DNA from: Acanthaster planci
Lineage: Eukaryota; Echinodermata; Asteroidea; Valvatida; Acanthasteridae
Reading direction: 5' to 3'
Assembly: GCF_001949145.1 (NCBI RefSeq)
Contig: NW_019091495.1
Coordinates: 1,010,311-1,070,818, forward strand
DNA length: 60,508 bases
Part shown: positions 1 through 13,680 of the stretch, in pieces
How the letters are laid out: every line of letters begins with the position of its first letter
How positions within the stretch are numbered: position 1 is the first letter of the stretch
Notes under the pieces: generated by a model
Databases searched by the model: none
Told to the model about the DNA's origin: nothing
What the model saw: the letters and a program-made list of their open reading frames with translations, nothing else
Program-made: the position numbers and the translations under genes

Positions 1-879
1 TTTCATTTCTAGGCTACACACAAAGGCCAATCACCATATGTATAAGAGCCAGGGTCTGCCTTCTTTCACTGTGTTCGCTTTAGCGTGGGCCAAGAATAAT
101 AGCTGTAAAGTGGGCTGAGGATCTCAATTTTTACGGCAGCTTTTACCGTCATCCGTCGCGAAGGGGTTAACTGTTTCTAGACTTCGAAATTATCAGAAAC
201 TGGAGTTTCCAAAATAAACGTTTTTCCTGAATGAAGCACACTGATTAGAATTATTTTACCACTGAAGGCCAGTGTATGCTTCAAGGAGGTGTGAAAGGGA
301 AGTGAATTTGATATCACAAAACATTTGCAGCAGAACTCATTTAAGTTTGAAATGTGTTGAACGTTTGCAGCACAAATATCTGACCTGATGTCACGATTTC
401 ATGTGCGCGTTTACTTTTGCACCAAATATGAAGTAGCTTATAGAAGTTATGCATTGCTGGCATCTCCATGGTGTCTCAGAGGCTAATTTTGTTGTTTTAA
501 TTTAGTTAAAACAAATGCACAGAAGGTTTACTCAAGCCCATCCCAATGACAACAAAGCTCTTGTAGTGGCATACCATACCAAGAGTGTTGACTCTGAACT
601 GAAACACTATCTCATTGGTGGAAAAATGAGAGTATCTACTTTAATACTATCGCTGCGTTGTCTGTCTACCTGTAGCAACCAACCTAGAGACCAGACTGTA
701 TTTATAGATGAGACAATTTATGCATAAGTGATGCATATGTTTCCCAGTTCACTCATGCCTGTGTCTGCCACTGGAGACATCATTGCCAGGTCATAAAGTT
801 TGACGCTAATGTTATGGTGTAAGATTCATTATGAGCCCCATTTTTGACTTTTTACTGAAATGTTGTCTTTCTTTGCCAG
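1..879. other. NF1 intron sequence upstream of first visible exon
   Basis: No exon could be recognised here. The preceding NF1 exon, which should encode the end of the PH-like part of the Sec14-PH module, was looked for and not found, so it probably lies upstream of the window. A 70-codon open frame at 515-727 has no similarity to neurofibromin that I can see and is not called. Confidence 0.6.
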
Positions 880-3800
880 GATTCTGAGACAGTTCATCCC
901 AAGATTAGGCCCAAGGATGTCCCTGGTACCCTACTCAACATGGTGAGAATCATGACAAGACATCCCCACAGCTTTGGTTGAAATCTGACCTGTATACTTA
1001 TGTTCTTGACCCCTGCCCAAAAGCAAAACAAAGAGCGCGCATAAAATAAGGGGTGACAGTAGAAATCTTTCCCAGTTTTTGGTTGTGAGGATTGAAGAAT
1101 TTCTTCCTTAGTAATTGGCACAACTTTTCCCTTAATTGTTCCCAAGTACCATGACTTTGGTCTATGTTTGGCAATTTAAGTCATCGGTTGGTCAGTTTGT
1201 TTCTGTCTGAATTACTTTTAAAGTTTCAACATCTAAAAGCATAAATTTGATACGAAAATGTAGAGCCCTGTCACATTTGCCCCTTTGCTGTAGTTGATTC
1301 CTTTCAAGGAACAAAGTCTGTTGGTGAAGCCTGAAAGATTTTGGTGTTGAATATTTTTCATTACTGCTGTACCAGATGAACAAAAAGGCTTATGTAATTT
1401 TGTCTTCCGATGTGCTAATAGGCTTTGCTGAATCTTGGTAGCAATGACCCGTGTCTGAGATCAGCTGCCTATAACCTCCTGTGTGCCCTGACTACGACCT
1501 TTAACCTCAAAATTGAAGGTCAGCTATTGGAGACATCAGGCCTTTGCATACCAGCCAATAACACCATCTTCATTGTTTCCATCAGTCAAACACTGGCTGC
1601 AAACGAACCACATCTCACCTTGGAGGTAAAGAGATTGATTTCCATTTTCGAAAACTCAGACACCTTTAGAAAAGTGAAAATCTTCTCAAATTTTGTTTTT
1701 ATGAGAGAAGGTTTGAAGCGGTGTTTTTTTAGAGTGAACCTTTTTCCGTTGACAGTTCCTTGAAGAATGCATCACCTGCTTCAGCAAGATCACCATTGAG
1801 CTGAAGCATTTGTGTCTGGAGTACATGACGCCATGGCTGCCGAACCTGACAAGGTCAGTCATATATTCACACAGGGGTTAATGGTTCAGTGCATGCACAA
1901 GCGAGGGTGCTATTCAGCCAGTTCAGTTTAGAGACATGAGGGTACGTAGGGCATGTGAGCCTCTCATGCTTTAAGATCATGCTTTAAATTACAATGAAAT
2001 GGAGTGCATTTATGAAGAGAGCAGTTGCATCATTAGCAGTGAACAGGAAGGTTCACTCAATGTAGAGAGAGTGTTTGGCATTTAGTCTGCGCACAAGAAC
2101 TCTATCACTTGTTGTAAAGAAAAGGGCTCAGCTAACTAGCCAATCCGTTTGACGCTGTGCTTAGAGTATTTCTGCACATTAGAAAACTGAATAACCCTCC
2201 GATCAGAAACGTGAAAAAAGAAAAAAACTGTGTTCAGCAATCGGCCCTCTGCTTGGTTGGCACACTGTTTTACTATATTTATTGAAGAATCTCTGCTTAT
2301 TTAATAGTGAACCAGCCTTCATCAAGTGATCTTTTACTGAGACCAAGGGGGGCATTTGTGCATAGAATTCAACATTTATTGATAACTAACTCTATTTCTT
2401 GAAATAACCGTTTAATAATACAAAGGGATGGAAGTGCTTTTGACCGAACTGTGACTCATTGGAAAGCCTAGTTATGCTCACATATACTGAATTAACAGAG
2501 ATTTTTGATTGGCAGGTTCTGCAAGCGATCAGACGAGGTGAAACGTTACAAACTGTCTGTGGTCCTAGACAAGCTGATCAATATGACCATTGATGAGAAG
2601 CAGATGTACCCATCCATACAGGCTAAAGTCTGGGGTAACATTGGACAGGTGGAAGATCTGATTGATTGCGTACTGGACAGCTTCATCAAGGTCTGTTGCT
2701 AGTGGAAATGTTTATGTCTCTGTCCATTTCAGCCATTTCGTTGCATGTGGAATTTTTGTTTCTGCTTTCTTGTGCATATTCATTGTTGATGGCCATTTTG
2801 ACCTTTGTCCTCAGGTGACTGTTCAATTACAGACGGGTTTGACTGGAGGGGGTCAACCACGGACTGAGGTCATGGCAGACACAGCTGTAGCATTAGCATC
2901 TGCCAATGTCAAACTAGTCTCTGCTAAAGTCATTGATAGACTCTGCAAGGTAGGCTGTGGAACTGCTTGATATCAAGACTAACTCCACATTGGCTTGATT
3001 CCTTAATAAATGACTTTGTATGAAGTAGGAGAAGGAAAAGATAAGACAATTGTTCCAATTACCATTCTTCACGTTTTAATCCTGTGATAAACATCAGTTA
3101 GCAAGCAATAATTTGATCAGTCAAATCGAAGTGATGGAAAAAATGTTTCATCCTTGGCATTAAAGTATACTATTTTAATAGTCCTTCGGATGATGGTTAG
3201 TAAACGCTGTTATTAATGTTGGGTTATTTTTCATGGCATTATGAAATTAATGTTGATTTGAGTTTGAACTCCGTTGAATTGAGTTGCTTGTCAAAGAAAT
3301 ATATTTGCTCCATCTCTATTGATTCTGTTTAATTTGGATGCAACTTTGTTCAAGCCTGCTTCCAAGTACAGTTGTTGCCGTGGACAACTTGTATTACCTG
3401 GATGCCATTTCTTGGCGTTGTCTTATCTCTCATCCTCAGATTCTTGAGAAGACTTGTCTGTCTCCTACACCCACACTAGAGAAACATCTCATGTGGGATG
3501 ACATTGTTATTCTGACCAGATATCTGCTCATGTTATCCTTCAATAATTGCCTCGATGGTGAGTCAGTGAAGTTGCTCACCTTTTGGGGTAACAGTCAAGA
3601 CGAGACCTCTTCTTACAGTTCATTTTGTTGTCAGAAATCAAGGCGAAACACTCTGCTATTGAATAGGGAAGAACCAGCGTGTAAACCAAGACCTGTGTCT
3701 ACTCCATTCGTTACACTACGCTGTCTGGTTCAAAAATGACATCATACTTTGTTCTGTATAAACAGCTTCCTGAGATTTTCATGGGTTTTCAGACTTTTCC

Positions 3801-6800
3801 AAATGTGTGTTTGTAATGATCCAGTCTCAAAAGGGCAAGGTATTTGAGAACAGAGAACCTTGTATGTCAGCTAGTGTATGGCCACAGTGACAAGGCCAAT
3901 CTCAAATCACTTCCATTTTAAGTGTGAGCTGTTAAACTTCCAAACCGATTCAGTTCAATAGGTAACAATTGCCATTGAAATATTCTTGGTATACCAAGGT
4001 TTCATGTGCAAAGTGTTCAATGTTACAAGTTTGTTTCAATTTTGATATTCTGAGACCCATCTCAAGATGATTTGTTTCAACTGGTTTGATTGGATGATTT
4101 TGATTTGACAGTTGCCAATAACTTGCCTGCGTTGTTTCACATCATCCCATTGCTGATCTCTACGGGACCGTTACCTCTCCGAGCCTCTATCCACGGTCTA
4201 GTCATCAATATTCTACATTCCCTCAGGACTTGCTCACAACTCAAATTCAGCGGTAAATACCTCGGCAAATCTCCTAGTCTAGATCTCTTGACATTCATGT
4301 CACTGTTTATTAAGCTTACTTGTGAAGTACAAGTTTTCCACGGGGTAGCAAGTGGTCAAATTATTTGGTCACAATCCCTATGGAAGGGCACCTCTTGAAG
4401 TGTTGTTTGAAGTCTCATTTCTTTGAAACGGCACTCTGGGCATTTAGTAACATATACGTCTATTTGTAACTTTTCACCAACTTGTATTTTTATAAATTTG
4501 GTTTGTTTCTTTTTAAATGATATCACTTTCAACTAAAAATGTTTTCTTGTTTCCACAGAAGAGATAAAGAAAGTTCTTGACCTTGGTCTGACGGAGTTCT
4601 CCTTGCCCAAGTTCTACGGAATGTTTGGTATCAGTAAAGTTAAATCTGCAGCCGTTACAGCGTTCAGGTCCAGCTACCGTGAACGGCCACTGAGCCAAAA
4701 CCTTGAAATCATGCCACTTAGCTCACTGGAGACAGTCACTGATGCGCTGCTGGAGATCATGGAGGTGAGAAGGGGGGAGGAGCATTCATTGGGAGGAGGG
4801 GGGAGTGTTTACTTTTAACGTGTTTGATGGGATATAGATGCTAATAGGATGCATTCTTCAGCTTTGGACTTCTGCCAACTTTGTGTTTTGAAGTCCCACT
4901 ATAGTCAGCTTCTTCTTCCTTATTTTCTGAAACACTCCCCTAGAGTTTCTCCAGGACTGTCCTTCCACTTCTGAAGTGAATTGTTCTTCATGTAAATAGC
5001 CTCTCCATTATTTAGATCCTGCCTTTTTTTTTTTAAGGAAATCTTGCTATCATTACCAATGCTATTAATAGACAAATGCTTCTGACATCTGCTCAGTTGC
5101 CTGGCCTATTATGTGCTGTTTCAGATGCAATGATTATTTGTCTTTCTTTTGATGCTGATTGTAGACAGGATGAGGCAGGTTGCTCGGGTGGAGGTGAGTG
5201 GGTGGTGGTGAATGAATCAGGGTTTTCTCTTTGCCATAACTCAAGAAACAAATCACAATTTGGATCTTTTTGGTTTACTATGGAAACAGCACTGACCATT
5301 CTCTGCCCCACTCTTCCTTGACAAGAACCAATTGAGAGCCAACTCATAAAGTTCTTCTCTGCTTCTCACTGCTCAGGCTTGCATGAGAGACATTCCTGAC
5401 TGCCAGTGGCTGGCAGAATGGCACAAGCGCACAAGAGAGTAAGTCACTGGGGACTCATTCAATTTGTTTATGAGTTAGAGTATAGGTACCGTGACAAATC
5501 TAGTTAGAACGATTATGCAGCTAAATTTTAGTCAGACTGATGTAAGTTCACCATTTGGTTTTACCCTTCACCATCGTAGTGAAGCAACTTTATATTGTTC
5601 AGCCATGAAACTTTTTCTTGATTTGAGCTGATTGTTTTAACTTTGAAAACACAGTACAACGTTTCTCTTGGAGCTGCATGGTCGATGATTGTTCTTTGTT
5701 TCTCTAATGTCATCATTCGTAAACATTCAAATAAAGTGATGAGACTGTAAATTGATCTATTTATAAACAAAAAAAAATTGTTTTTTAAAGTTCCTTAACC
5801 CCAACCCTCAACACGCTTTGGTTGCTTTCTTTGATGAGAATGGAACCAACGACCTCTTGAATACTAGACCTCTAAACCCCGTGGTTGTGTGCTTGCTGAG
5901 GCTTTCTGGCATGTTCCCATTTCAACTGTGAACATTTCCTCATCCTGTAATGGTCCTCAGGTTTGCCTTCTGTGAGAACCCAGCTCTCCAGCCCCGCGCC
6001 ATGGTCGTCTTTGGTTGCATCAGCAAGCAAGTTGATCCAGTACAGATTAAGCATCTATTGCACATGTTAGCCGTAGCTGTACATGCTGTCAAGGACTGGG
6101 AACCGCCTCAGCTCCCTAGTAGCTTACTATTGATTGAGTCTATCGTCATAGCGTTAACCAGACTACAACCCCTGCTACGGAAAGTAAGTGCAACATCAGA
6201 CCATGTCAGAAAAAGATTCAGCAATTTCACATACCACACAGAAAGATTTACAAAATACTTTGAACACTGACGTTATTTTTTAAACCAGGGCTTCATATCT
6301 GCCTTAATGTCCAAACCAGTTGAAAATATCCCAGCCTTTGCCACACATAAACGCTAAAGCCCCATCAAAATTGAATCCTTCAAAATGCAGCATGTAGTTT
6401 GACCTTTAATACTTTAACCTCTGACCTTTAGAGTTCACCACTACACAAGCTTCTCTTCTGGGTAGCCATTGCTGTGCTTCAGCTCGATGAAGTGTCCCTC
6501 TATGCAGCTGGACTAGCGTTATTGGAACAGAATCTACACACGTTAGATGAGCAAGGTGTATTCAATGAAGTTGTAAGTGGCAAGTTTTTTCTCGCCAGAA
6601 GTACTCAGGAAAATGACCTGTTTGAGAAAGTTCCTTGTGTTGATCCAAATCCTTAAATTTCCAGCTTGAATGGCAAATGGAAGAATTGAAATTGTTGGCG
6701 GTAGGCATACTTGCAATGAGCTTAACCCAGTGTCAACTGAATGTGTAGACATTTTATTGAGACAATCAAGGTTTTTCTCTTCAGAAAGCATGCTAACTTC

Positions 6801-9800
6801 AGAAGCTGTACTGAAATGAACTTAGATTGCAACAATAGAAATCCTAATGTGTGTGTGCCAGTGTCTGTTTGTCCATCCCCTGAAGTTTGACTAGCAGTTG
6901 CATGTTTTTGTGCACTGCCGTCAGAGCAAGATTTCTGCTGAAGTCCAGTTTGTCTACCATTGGTTGATTTTGCCTGGTTACCTATGCATTAATTTAAATA
7001 TACCCTGGATACTGGGCAAATCAACAGTGGTTGACATATGACCACTAATCAAACTTGGCCTTTCTCACATTGTCCATTTGTCACATTTTCTGATATGCTT
7101 TATTTTGGGGGGAAAATTTCATTAATTAAGTGCAAGGCTTCAGGTTGACAGAAATCCTTGATGCTTGAAACATTCCTGTCAATATGGTAGAGCCCTGAAG
7201 AGGTATTGATGGAGGTTCGTCGTCCCTTGGAAGAGTGGCATTTCAAGCAGATGGACCATGCTGTAGGCCTCAGCTTCAAATTCAACTTCAACTTTGCCCT
7301 GGTAGGACATCTTCTCAAAGGTATGACAAGGCTGTTAAAAGTGCTTCAATTACGTCTGACTCCTTCTAGATGGACTTGTTTGATCTTGTATACTTCCTGC
7401 ATAGTGCATACACCCACTTAAAAAAAAACGTATGTCAGTTTGTATAGTTGAACTTCTGGGTTTGGTATGATGTGGAAGTTATGATAGTTAAAGACTTGAA
7501 GACTTAGGGAGTCTGTGTTGAATGGCAGTAGCTGGTGAGAAAAACTTTCTAGGAAAAGTACAAATATTGGTTGATCAAGGAGTGTATTCCGTTACACAAG
7601 CATTGAACTGGTTCATTTGGATGGATATTTTAAATTTTGTTTTGGTTGTTTCTTCCTGCTTAGGTTTTAGACACCCAAGCAACACCACAGTTTCCAGAAC
7701 CATTCGCATACTGAATATGATGTTAGAAATTGTCTCCAAACATCGAAATGTGTAAGTCAAGTCCCTGACTCTTAGAATTAACCATGTACTGAATCCACAG
7801 TAATAGAGCGTTATGGAGGATCTTGATGACGCCTATCATGGGTATGGACTGTCAGTGTGTAAGGATTCCTTGTAATTTTTTGTTTACTTAAAAGTGGTAC
7901 ACGTTGCCTGTGATGTTGTTATTTACTTTAAATATTTAATGGTGTTGTATTACAATTGCCCCTTCTTGCAATTTTGCCGGTCTGCTTGTGATTCACTTTT
8001 ATAAAACCATTATTTTCCTTTGATATTCAGACGCTTTCAGATGACACTGTCTATTAAGTTGGAAAGTTTTGTATCAACCCTTATGGTAGTTTTCTTACTG
8101 TTTGCAGAGATATGTTTGATGTCAATGTAGAGAGTGTGTCCTATCTTGCTGCCCTCTTGCCCTTCTCTGAGGAAGTCCGCAGCCGATGTAGCATAAGACG
8201 TGGTTGCCAACACCTCAGCGAAACTGAATTGGAGCAGACTGTCTTTGTCAGCACCATTCAGATGCCCAAATCGCCCACCAAGAAGACTCGGTCACCTCAG
8301 AAGACTGTCGTGGCTAGCATCGCAGCCGCCAGTGCCATCAAGACCCAACGCAGTCTGGACTCGGCACTGCAGCGACAGCCAGCCGACAAGATGCAGCTGA
8401 AACCCTACAAAAGCTTGGATCTGTCTCATGGAGCCTTATCCATGCCGTCCTCAGCCTCAACGTCTTTATCTGCATCCTCCTCGTCCTCCAGACGAGCAGC
8501 CGAAGGAACTGATGCCTCAAGTGATCGTAGGGCCAGGACAGAACGGAAGCAAAGCAGTGGTAACATTGTCGTGCCTAGAGCGAGGAAAGAACGGAAAGTC
8601 TCCACACCTTCAGAGAATGTACTACTTGATGAGGAGGTGTTGACGGACCCATTAATACAAGCATTATTGCTTACTGTCATGGTAAGTTGTATCGTCACTC
8701 TTACAATAAGCTTGTTCATTGAAAAACTGTTGGTTAACGAACGGTTGATTCATTACCTATCTTTCATGACTATTCTCGTGAGCATCTCTGGAAGAATTGT
8801 TGAACCACTTGCCGCCAGGGACTCCAGTTTCAGACACCGTGTGTTTATATGCATGGCTGGAGTCTCCGAAATCGGACAAAGGGAATTGGGCCTTGTAACA
8901 AAAGTCCGTACTCGGAACAAAAGACCAGGCTGCTGGGCATTACTGACATTTTTTTCTCTCTCAATAGTGGAGATAATCCAGCCCTGTTTTGAAACAGTAT
9001 ACCAGGGCTTGGGGCATTTAGAGCGAGCGGATTACCACTGGGGACAAAAGCACTCCACCACTGCAGCAATGAGCCACACAGCACCCCTGCACGCTAATCT
9101 GGCCCCTATTGAAAAGACTTGGATTTGGACTCTTTTTACAAGGCTGCAGGCCTGGCTGAAATACTCGGGCATCAATAGATTTTGTCTGTCGGACTAGAGT
9201 GGCCACCAGACAGTCCTTCGTGTGGGTGTAAACATCAATTAAATATGGTGATGAATTTTTGAAGAATTTTGAAAACTGAAAATCTTGAAAAAGTCCTGAT
9301 TACATGCACTGCATTTTCAAACCGCCTGGCAGCAAGTGGTTAAACAACCGTGTTTACTTGAAAACAGTATGTAGATACCAGCAGTCCTAACGCAGCATCA
9401 CTGTAACTACGGTAACAACCATAAGCTTAGAGGAAGGATTGCGTTTGATAACAAAGCTGACTTGTTGCTTTGGTTGTCATTTCAGGCTACCTTGGTGCGT
9501 AATTTGAATGAAGCCGAAGCAGGTATTCTGTATGAGTATCTAGCAGAAGCAAGCCAAGTATTCCCACAAGTGTTCCCCATTGTGTAAGTGCAATGCAAGG
9601 CCATGTCACATGCTTATGGCTAGGTCTGGATCTTCACTGGTCGCAAATATGTTTGATGAAACATGTAGCCGTAGTTCTGGAAACCTATTCTGGATAGGAC
9701 CTAACCCATCTCATAAACTCATTGTGCATTACTCTACCTTCCGTTGTGTGAGTTCCACATATTCCTGGTAATAGAAGACTGTTAAGTACCATTTCCACCT

Positions 9801-11343
9801 GGCGGCCCTACTCATTGCATTCGTCTCTGTGGAGGCATTATGAGTTTGTGCCCATTCAGCTGAAAACTGGCCTGGCGCATTCTGCGTGATTTTCTTGTGC
9901 AACACAGAATCTAGTATCACAGAGCCTTTAAGCATGGAAATATACATGTATCTGCTCAGCACAAACTGGTTACCAGCCAAATTGTCATAGACTGTGTGTT
10001 TCTTGGCTACTGGTTCTCGTCCGATTCTTGCTAAGCACAAAAATGTATGCTTTGTGCCCTGCCTCAGCCATCAGAAGTAGGTCAGAGAGCATCATCAACA
10101 GTTTCTTTCGATTGTGTCATTTCTGGGAACAAAGTCACCTTCCCTAGGATCTGGTTATTGAATTCTTGAGGTAACCTAATGAACACCATACACACTACCA
10201 AGCTAGAAATTCTTTATACTCATTCTCAAAACTAGCTTATGTAGCTTTTTGTACTTCTGCGTAGAAACCATGTACTACCAAGTTTATGGGGTTAAAAAGC
10301 CCATAAAATACCTGTTCAGCAAATCTTGTTTACCAGCCAAATCAGTGTGGAATGCGTATTGCACGTAACTGGTTCCCAGCTAGTTTTCACCCTGCACAGG
10401 AATATGGTTGTCAGAATGTTCACTTCGTTTGCAATTCCTTTCAGGCATGTGTTGTTGGACTCCAAGATTGTCAGCATTCTCAAGAGTTGTCATAACCAAA
10501 GCACACTGAGTGCCGTACAGAGCATTGTTCAGAATACCTTAGCTAGCGAGGAGATGGCTCAACAACATACTACATACCTGCAAGGTATCGGCTTTGGTGG
10601 GCTCTGGAGATTCTCCAGTCAATTCTCACAGGTAAGAGTGACTTCAAGAATCCTGGTCTCAAACGCCATTGTAGGTATTGTTTCTCAAAACTTGGCTCAA
10701 TCCTCTGAAATGCTCCCGTTGAACATTGTACTATTAACTTCCAAGTGATATCAAGTTAAGTGAGTGACTAGAATTAATGAGTGTACTCCCTTCATCTGGT
10801 ACATCTTTTTTGTGCTTTGCAAATTCAAGGTTTGCCTTTTGCTTCATACCTTGTGCACCATCATTATTCATGACTTCATTTTTTTCATATTGGGACTACT
10901 CATGACTGAGTTCTTTTACCTTTGTTGTGCTCATCACATTTGCATACTTGTAACTTCCTTTTCCATTAAACCTAATGTATATTCATGACGTCTTTCCTCT
11001 GACCTTTGTGCAGAAGGCTCAAATCCGAGCCAATGCTGAACTCTTTGTTAAGCTGATTGGCGCCCTCATTGGCCAGACTCAGCAAGGTGTTGAAGATGAG
11101 GCTAGTAGCAACAATTTGAGTCTCCATCACCCCCTTCTGACAACATCCAACCTGTCCAGTTCTATGTCATCTTTGTCTGTGATGAGCACGAGCAGTACAC
11201 CAGCCGATGGTGAGTGCAATGAGTCCCTACTGAGTGTGCCCAGTGTCGGCCGGCTGCGCCATAGTTCAGCCAATCAGGTGCCAAAGAATCGGAGTGTGGG
11301 AAGTCTGAAGCGAAACAGCTCTAAGAATTCCAACGGGAGGTAA
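880..11343 (+). CDS. NF1: Neurofibromin, C-terminal third (17 exons, 5' partial)
   Basis: Neurofibromin is the Ras GTPase-activating protein of the cytoplasm. The GAP and Sec14-PH domains lie upstream of the window; what is here is the helical-repeat C-terminal region plus the basic tail. Exons with GT-AG borders and matching phases: 880-942, 1422-1625, 1756-1853, 2516-2690, 2815-2949, 3440-3557, 4112-4252, 4559-4764, 5377-5438, 5961-6183, 6432-6572, 7191-7320, 7664-7751, 8108-8681, 9486-9583, 10445-10631 and 11014-11343 (TAA 11341-11343). They join to 2973 nt (990 aa) without a stop. Conserved with vertebrate NF1 are the [13 protein letters not shown] start, the [18 protein letters not shown] block, [12 protein letters not shown]-type helices, and [10 protein letters not shown] in the large exon. 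The Ser-rich tail ends in an SLKRNSSK-type basic phospho-motif, which in vertebrates is a PKA/14-3-3 region. The linker in exon 8108-8681 (S/K/A-rich) is poorly conserved. The reading frame is intact. Confidence 0.97.
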
Positions 11344-12393
11344 CACAGGGCATGGCAGATGGGCGTGTCTAAGGTAGGATGCATGGGTGCTTTAGATTGT
11401 AATGAAGATCTGTGTAAGACAGAAAAACTGTACCTTAGAATTTGAAATGAGAGGGCAGAGTATGACGTTATTCATCTGAGGGGGGGGTTGCTTCAAGTGT
11501 TACTAAAGCTTTTATAAACATGCTTTGAGCTATCTCCATTCAAAATTTATTCCAGTTTAGGAAAATGTGAAAACAATAAATTGCATAATTTGCATAACAT
11601 GTTCTAGGATAAGGGGGTATTGGTTTACGATATCCAAAGCCTTGGCTAGAACACTTCACAAGCTGATTGGGAGAGGGAGGCAGGCTGCAGGATGTCTCTT
11701 CATTCTTCTGAAAGCCTTAGGCACTGCACAAGACTTGCCCTTGGGGAGATAAGTTGAAATACACAGGGCTCAAGTCATCAGTTTCAGTTTTTGCTCCTGT
11801 TAGAAGATGTTTACTTCATAAGTCAGAAAACTGCTTGGCACTGAGTTATTTGAGTTGTGGAAAAAATGGAAATCACTTCCCGAAAGGATGTGTGCAGCGC
11901 CCCGAAACAAGATTAGTTTTCAAGTTGATTTTGAGTGTTTGCTTTTCCTTTGGGATTTGTTAGGGTCAGTCTTACGCAGTGCATTTGGAATTAGATATGA
12001 CCTTGTCTTCTGTTTGTTGAAGGTAATGAAAGGTCCAACATGTTGTGGTTCAGTAGCTTCTTCAATCCAGTAATTGGCGCCCAATTCGGTTGCTACTTCA
12101 GATTTCCAAGATTGATATTGGCTCTCTGACTTGACCTGTGACAGACATGTGGATGTTTTACAGTGTATATATATATATGTATCATGGCCATTGACACAAT
12201 GACAGAAAGGAAAAGGTAACAGAATCCAACGTTTTGATGTAAAATGTAGAAGGGACGTGTATTTTTTCTCATTAATATATTATGACTGCGTTGTTCCATT
12301 TGTCATGACAGTGTAAAATGGTTGACATCTGGCTGTGTTTGTTAGTGTTTCTGTGGTATTGAAAGTGCAATATATATCAAATTTGAGTGTAAA

Positions 12394-12497
12394 TTGTTCA
12401 ATAAAATTACGCCCTTGTATTTCCTATTTGTTCAATAAAATTACGCCCTTGTATTTCCTATTTGTTCAATAAAATTACACCCTTGTATTTCCTATTT
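12394..12497 (+). repeat. 34-bp tandem repeat (3 copies) carrying AATAAA
   Basis: Three near-identical 34-bp units begin at 12394, 12428 and 12462, each starting TTGTTCAATAAAATTAC. The third unit differs at one base (ACACCC instead of ACGCCC). AATAAA falls at 12400-12405, 12434-12439 and 12468-12473, and each is followed by a T-rich stretch. The unit is therefore a duplicated polyadenylation cassette at the likely NF1 mRNA 3' end. Confidence 0.95.
12400..12473 (+). terminator. Triplicated AATAAA polyadenylation signal of NF1
   Basis: Canonical AATAAA hexamers at 34-bp spacing, about 1.06 kb after the NF1 stop, with GT/T-rich DNA directly downstream. This is the best candidate for the main cleavage site. 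A second candidate is AATAAA at 13659-13664, followed by T/G-rich sequence. Confidence 0.6.
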
Positions 12498-12867
12498 GAT
12501 ACTGTTTTCTTCAGCCCCAGAATCGTTTTGTTTTTATCACTGTTCATGACATTTTGATCACAACCTTTCAAGATGCCTTGAGAATATCCCCTTTGGAAAG
12601 ATTAATTTACAAAGCATGAGCCCAGTCCCTGTGCATGTGTAGGTCACGGTTGGATTCATTTGAGTAAGCATAGAAAGTTTTTCTTAGCAAAGATTGGTTG
12701 CCAGCCCTGAGTTACATAAGTCTGATGTACTTGGAACTGGTTTCAAGCTCAAAATGAAAAGATTCTAAGCATTTTGCCCCTTTTCGGCAGCATCAAATAA
12801 TCCGCCTTGAGCCGAAGCACCCTCTCATCGGTTGAAAAGAGCCATGTTTGTGGCGTGTTAATTTTAT

Positions 12868-12988
12868 TAGTAGCGACACGACCGTAACGTGCATTTCATA
12901 GTGGTTTGAACCAGCGAAGTGCAGTTCGCATCAAAGGAGCCACTGTTTCTAGGAAAATAGCACCCTCTTTTGGTTCAGCTCGGGGCTT
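12868..12988 (+). repeat. Dispersed repeat copy 1 (also at both inner edges of the 31-52 kb palindrome)
   Basis: The stretch from AACCAGCGAAGTGCAGTTCG through an AAAATAGCACCCTCT core is clearly similar to 43426-43510 (+ strand) and to 40797-40877 (- strand). The upstream part (12868-12905, with GTAGCGACACG-like sequence) also matches the complement of about 40885-40920. No coding capacity. Probably an old interspersed element of unknown class. Confidence 0.65.
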
Positions 12989-13680
12989 CTTATACATTGG
13001 CAGTTATTTGCAAAGCACCCATTGACACAAAAAAAGGTTTTTCCTGAGTTTTTATGATGGTCCTAATCCTTGAAGTCAGAGATTTTCAATTGCACAAAAT
13101 ATTGTGTGCTTGTATTTGGGCATCGGGGTTTGTAGCTGTCATTCATTCAGTCTCTGGTCCAGTGGATTTCACACAGTGATAGGGTGTGTCTTAATCTTCA
13201 TTCGTAGTAAACTCCACCCACATTCAGGGACACCATAGCTCTATTATTTTTTAATTTACGTTATAAGTTTATACTGCACATTGTCATTTGAAATAGATGG
13301 GAATTTTACACCGTTTTGGTAGCAGGCAGCCCATCCATGTAGATTTAAAAGGTGTCATAATATTTTGTATCCAGTGCTCGGAGGTTGTAAGCTGCTTCTG
13401 GCCGTGAAGGTATGTGACATGATGTAATACATTCTCATTTTCCCTTTTTTTCAATGTTAATACCAATTCATACTTTTTTTTCAAGATCATGTTTTGACTG
13501 GTTTAGATGTTATCATACCTTTTTCTCTTCAATATAAATATTGAATGTTTCCAACTACCTTGTACATCACGGAAAGAATTTCCGGTGTCGTAGGTGCGTG
13601 AGAAGTTGTCTCATTCTTGTAATGTTTATGTGAGTAAACTACACGCTAATGAAATATAAATAAAAGAAATGTCTAGCTCT

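Larger units (their letters stand above)
11344..13680 (+). other. NF1 3' UTR and downstream sequence
   Basis: Follows the NF1 stop codon. It contains no convincing ORF. Candidate poly(A) signals are three tandem AATAAA copies at 12400-12473 and a further AATAAA at 13659-13664, so the UTR would be ~1.1 or ~2.3 kb long. The extent is inferred from signals only. Confidence 0.5.

Noticed and set aside
515-727. 70-codon frame in the first kilobase
   Set aside because: Does not match the NF1 segment expected before the exon at 880 and has no recognised family; likely chance.
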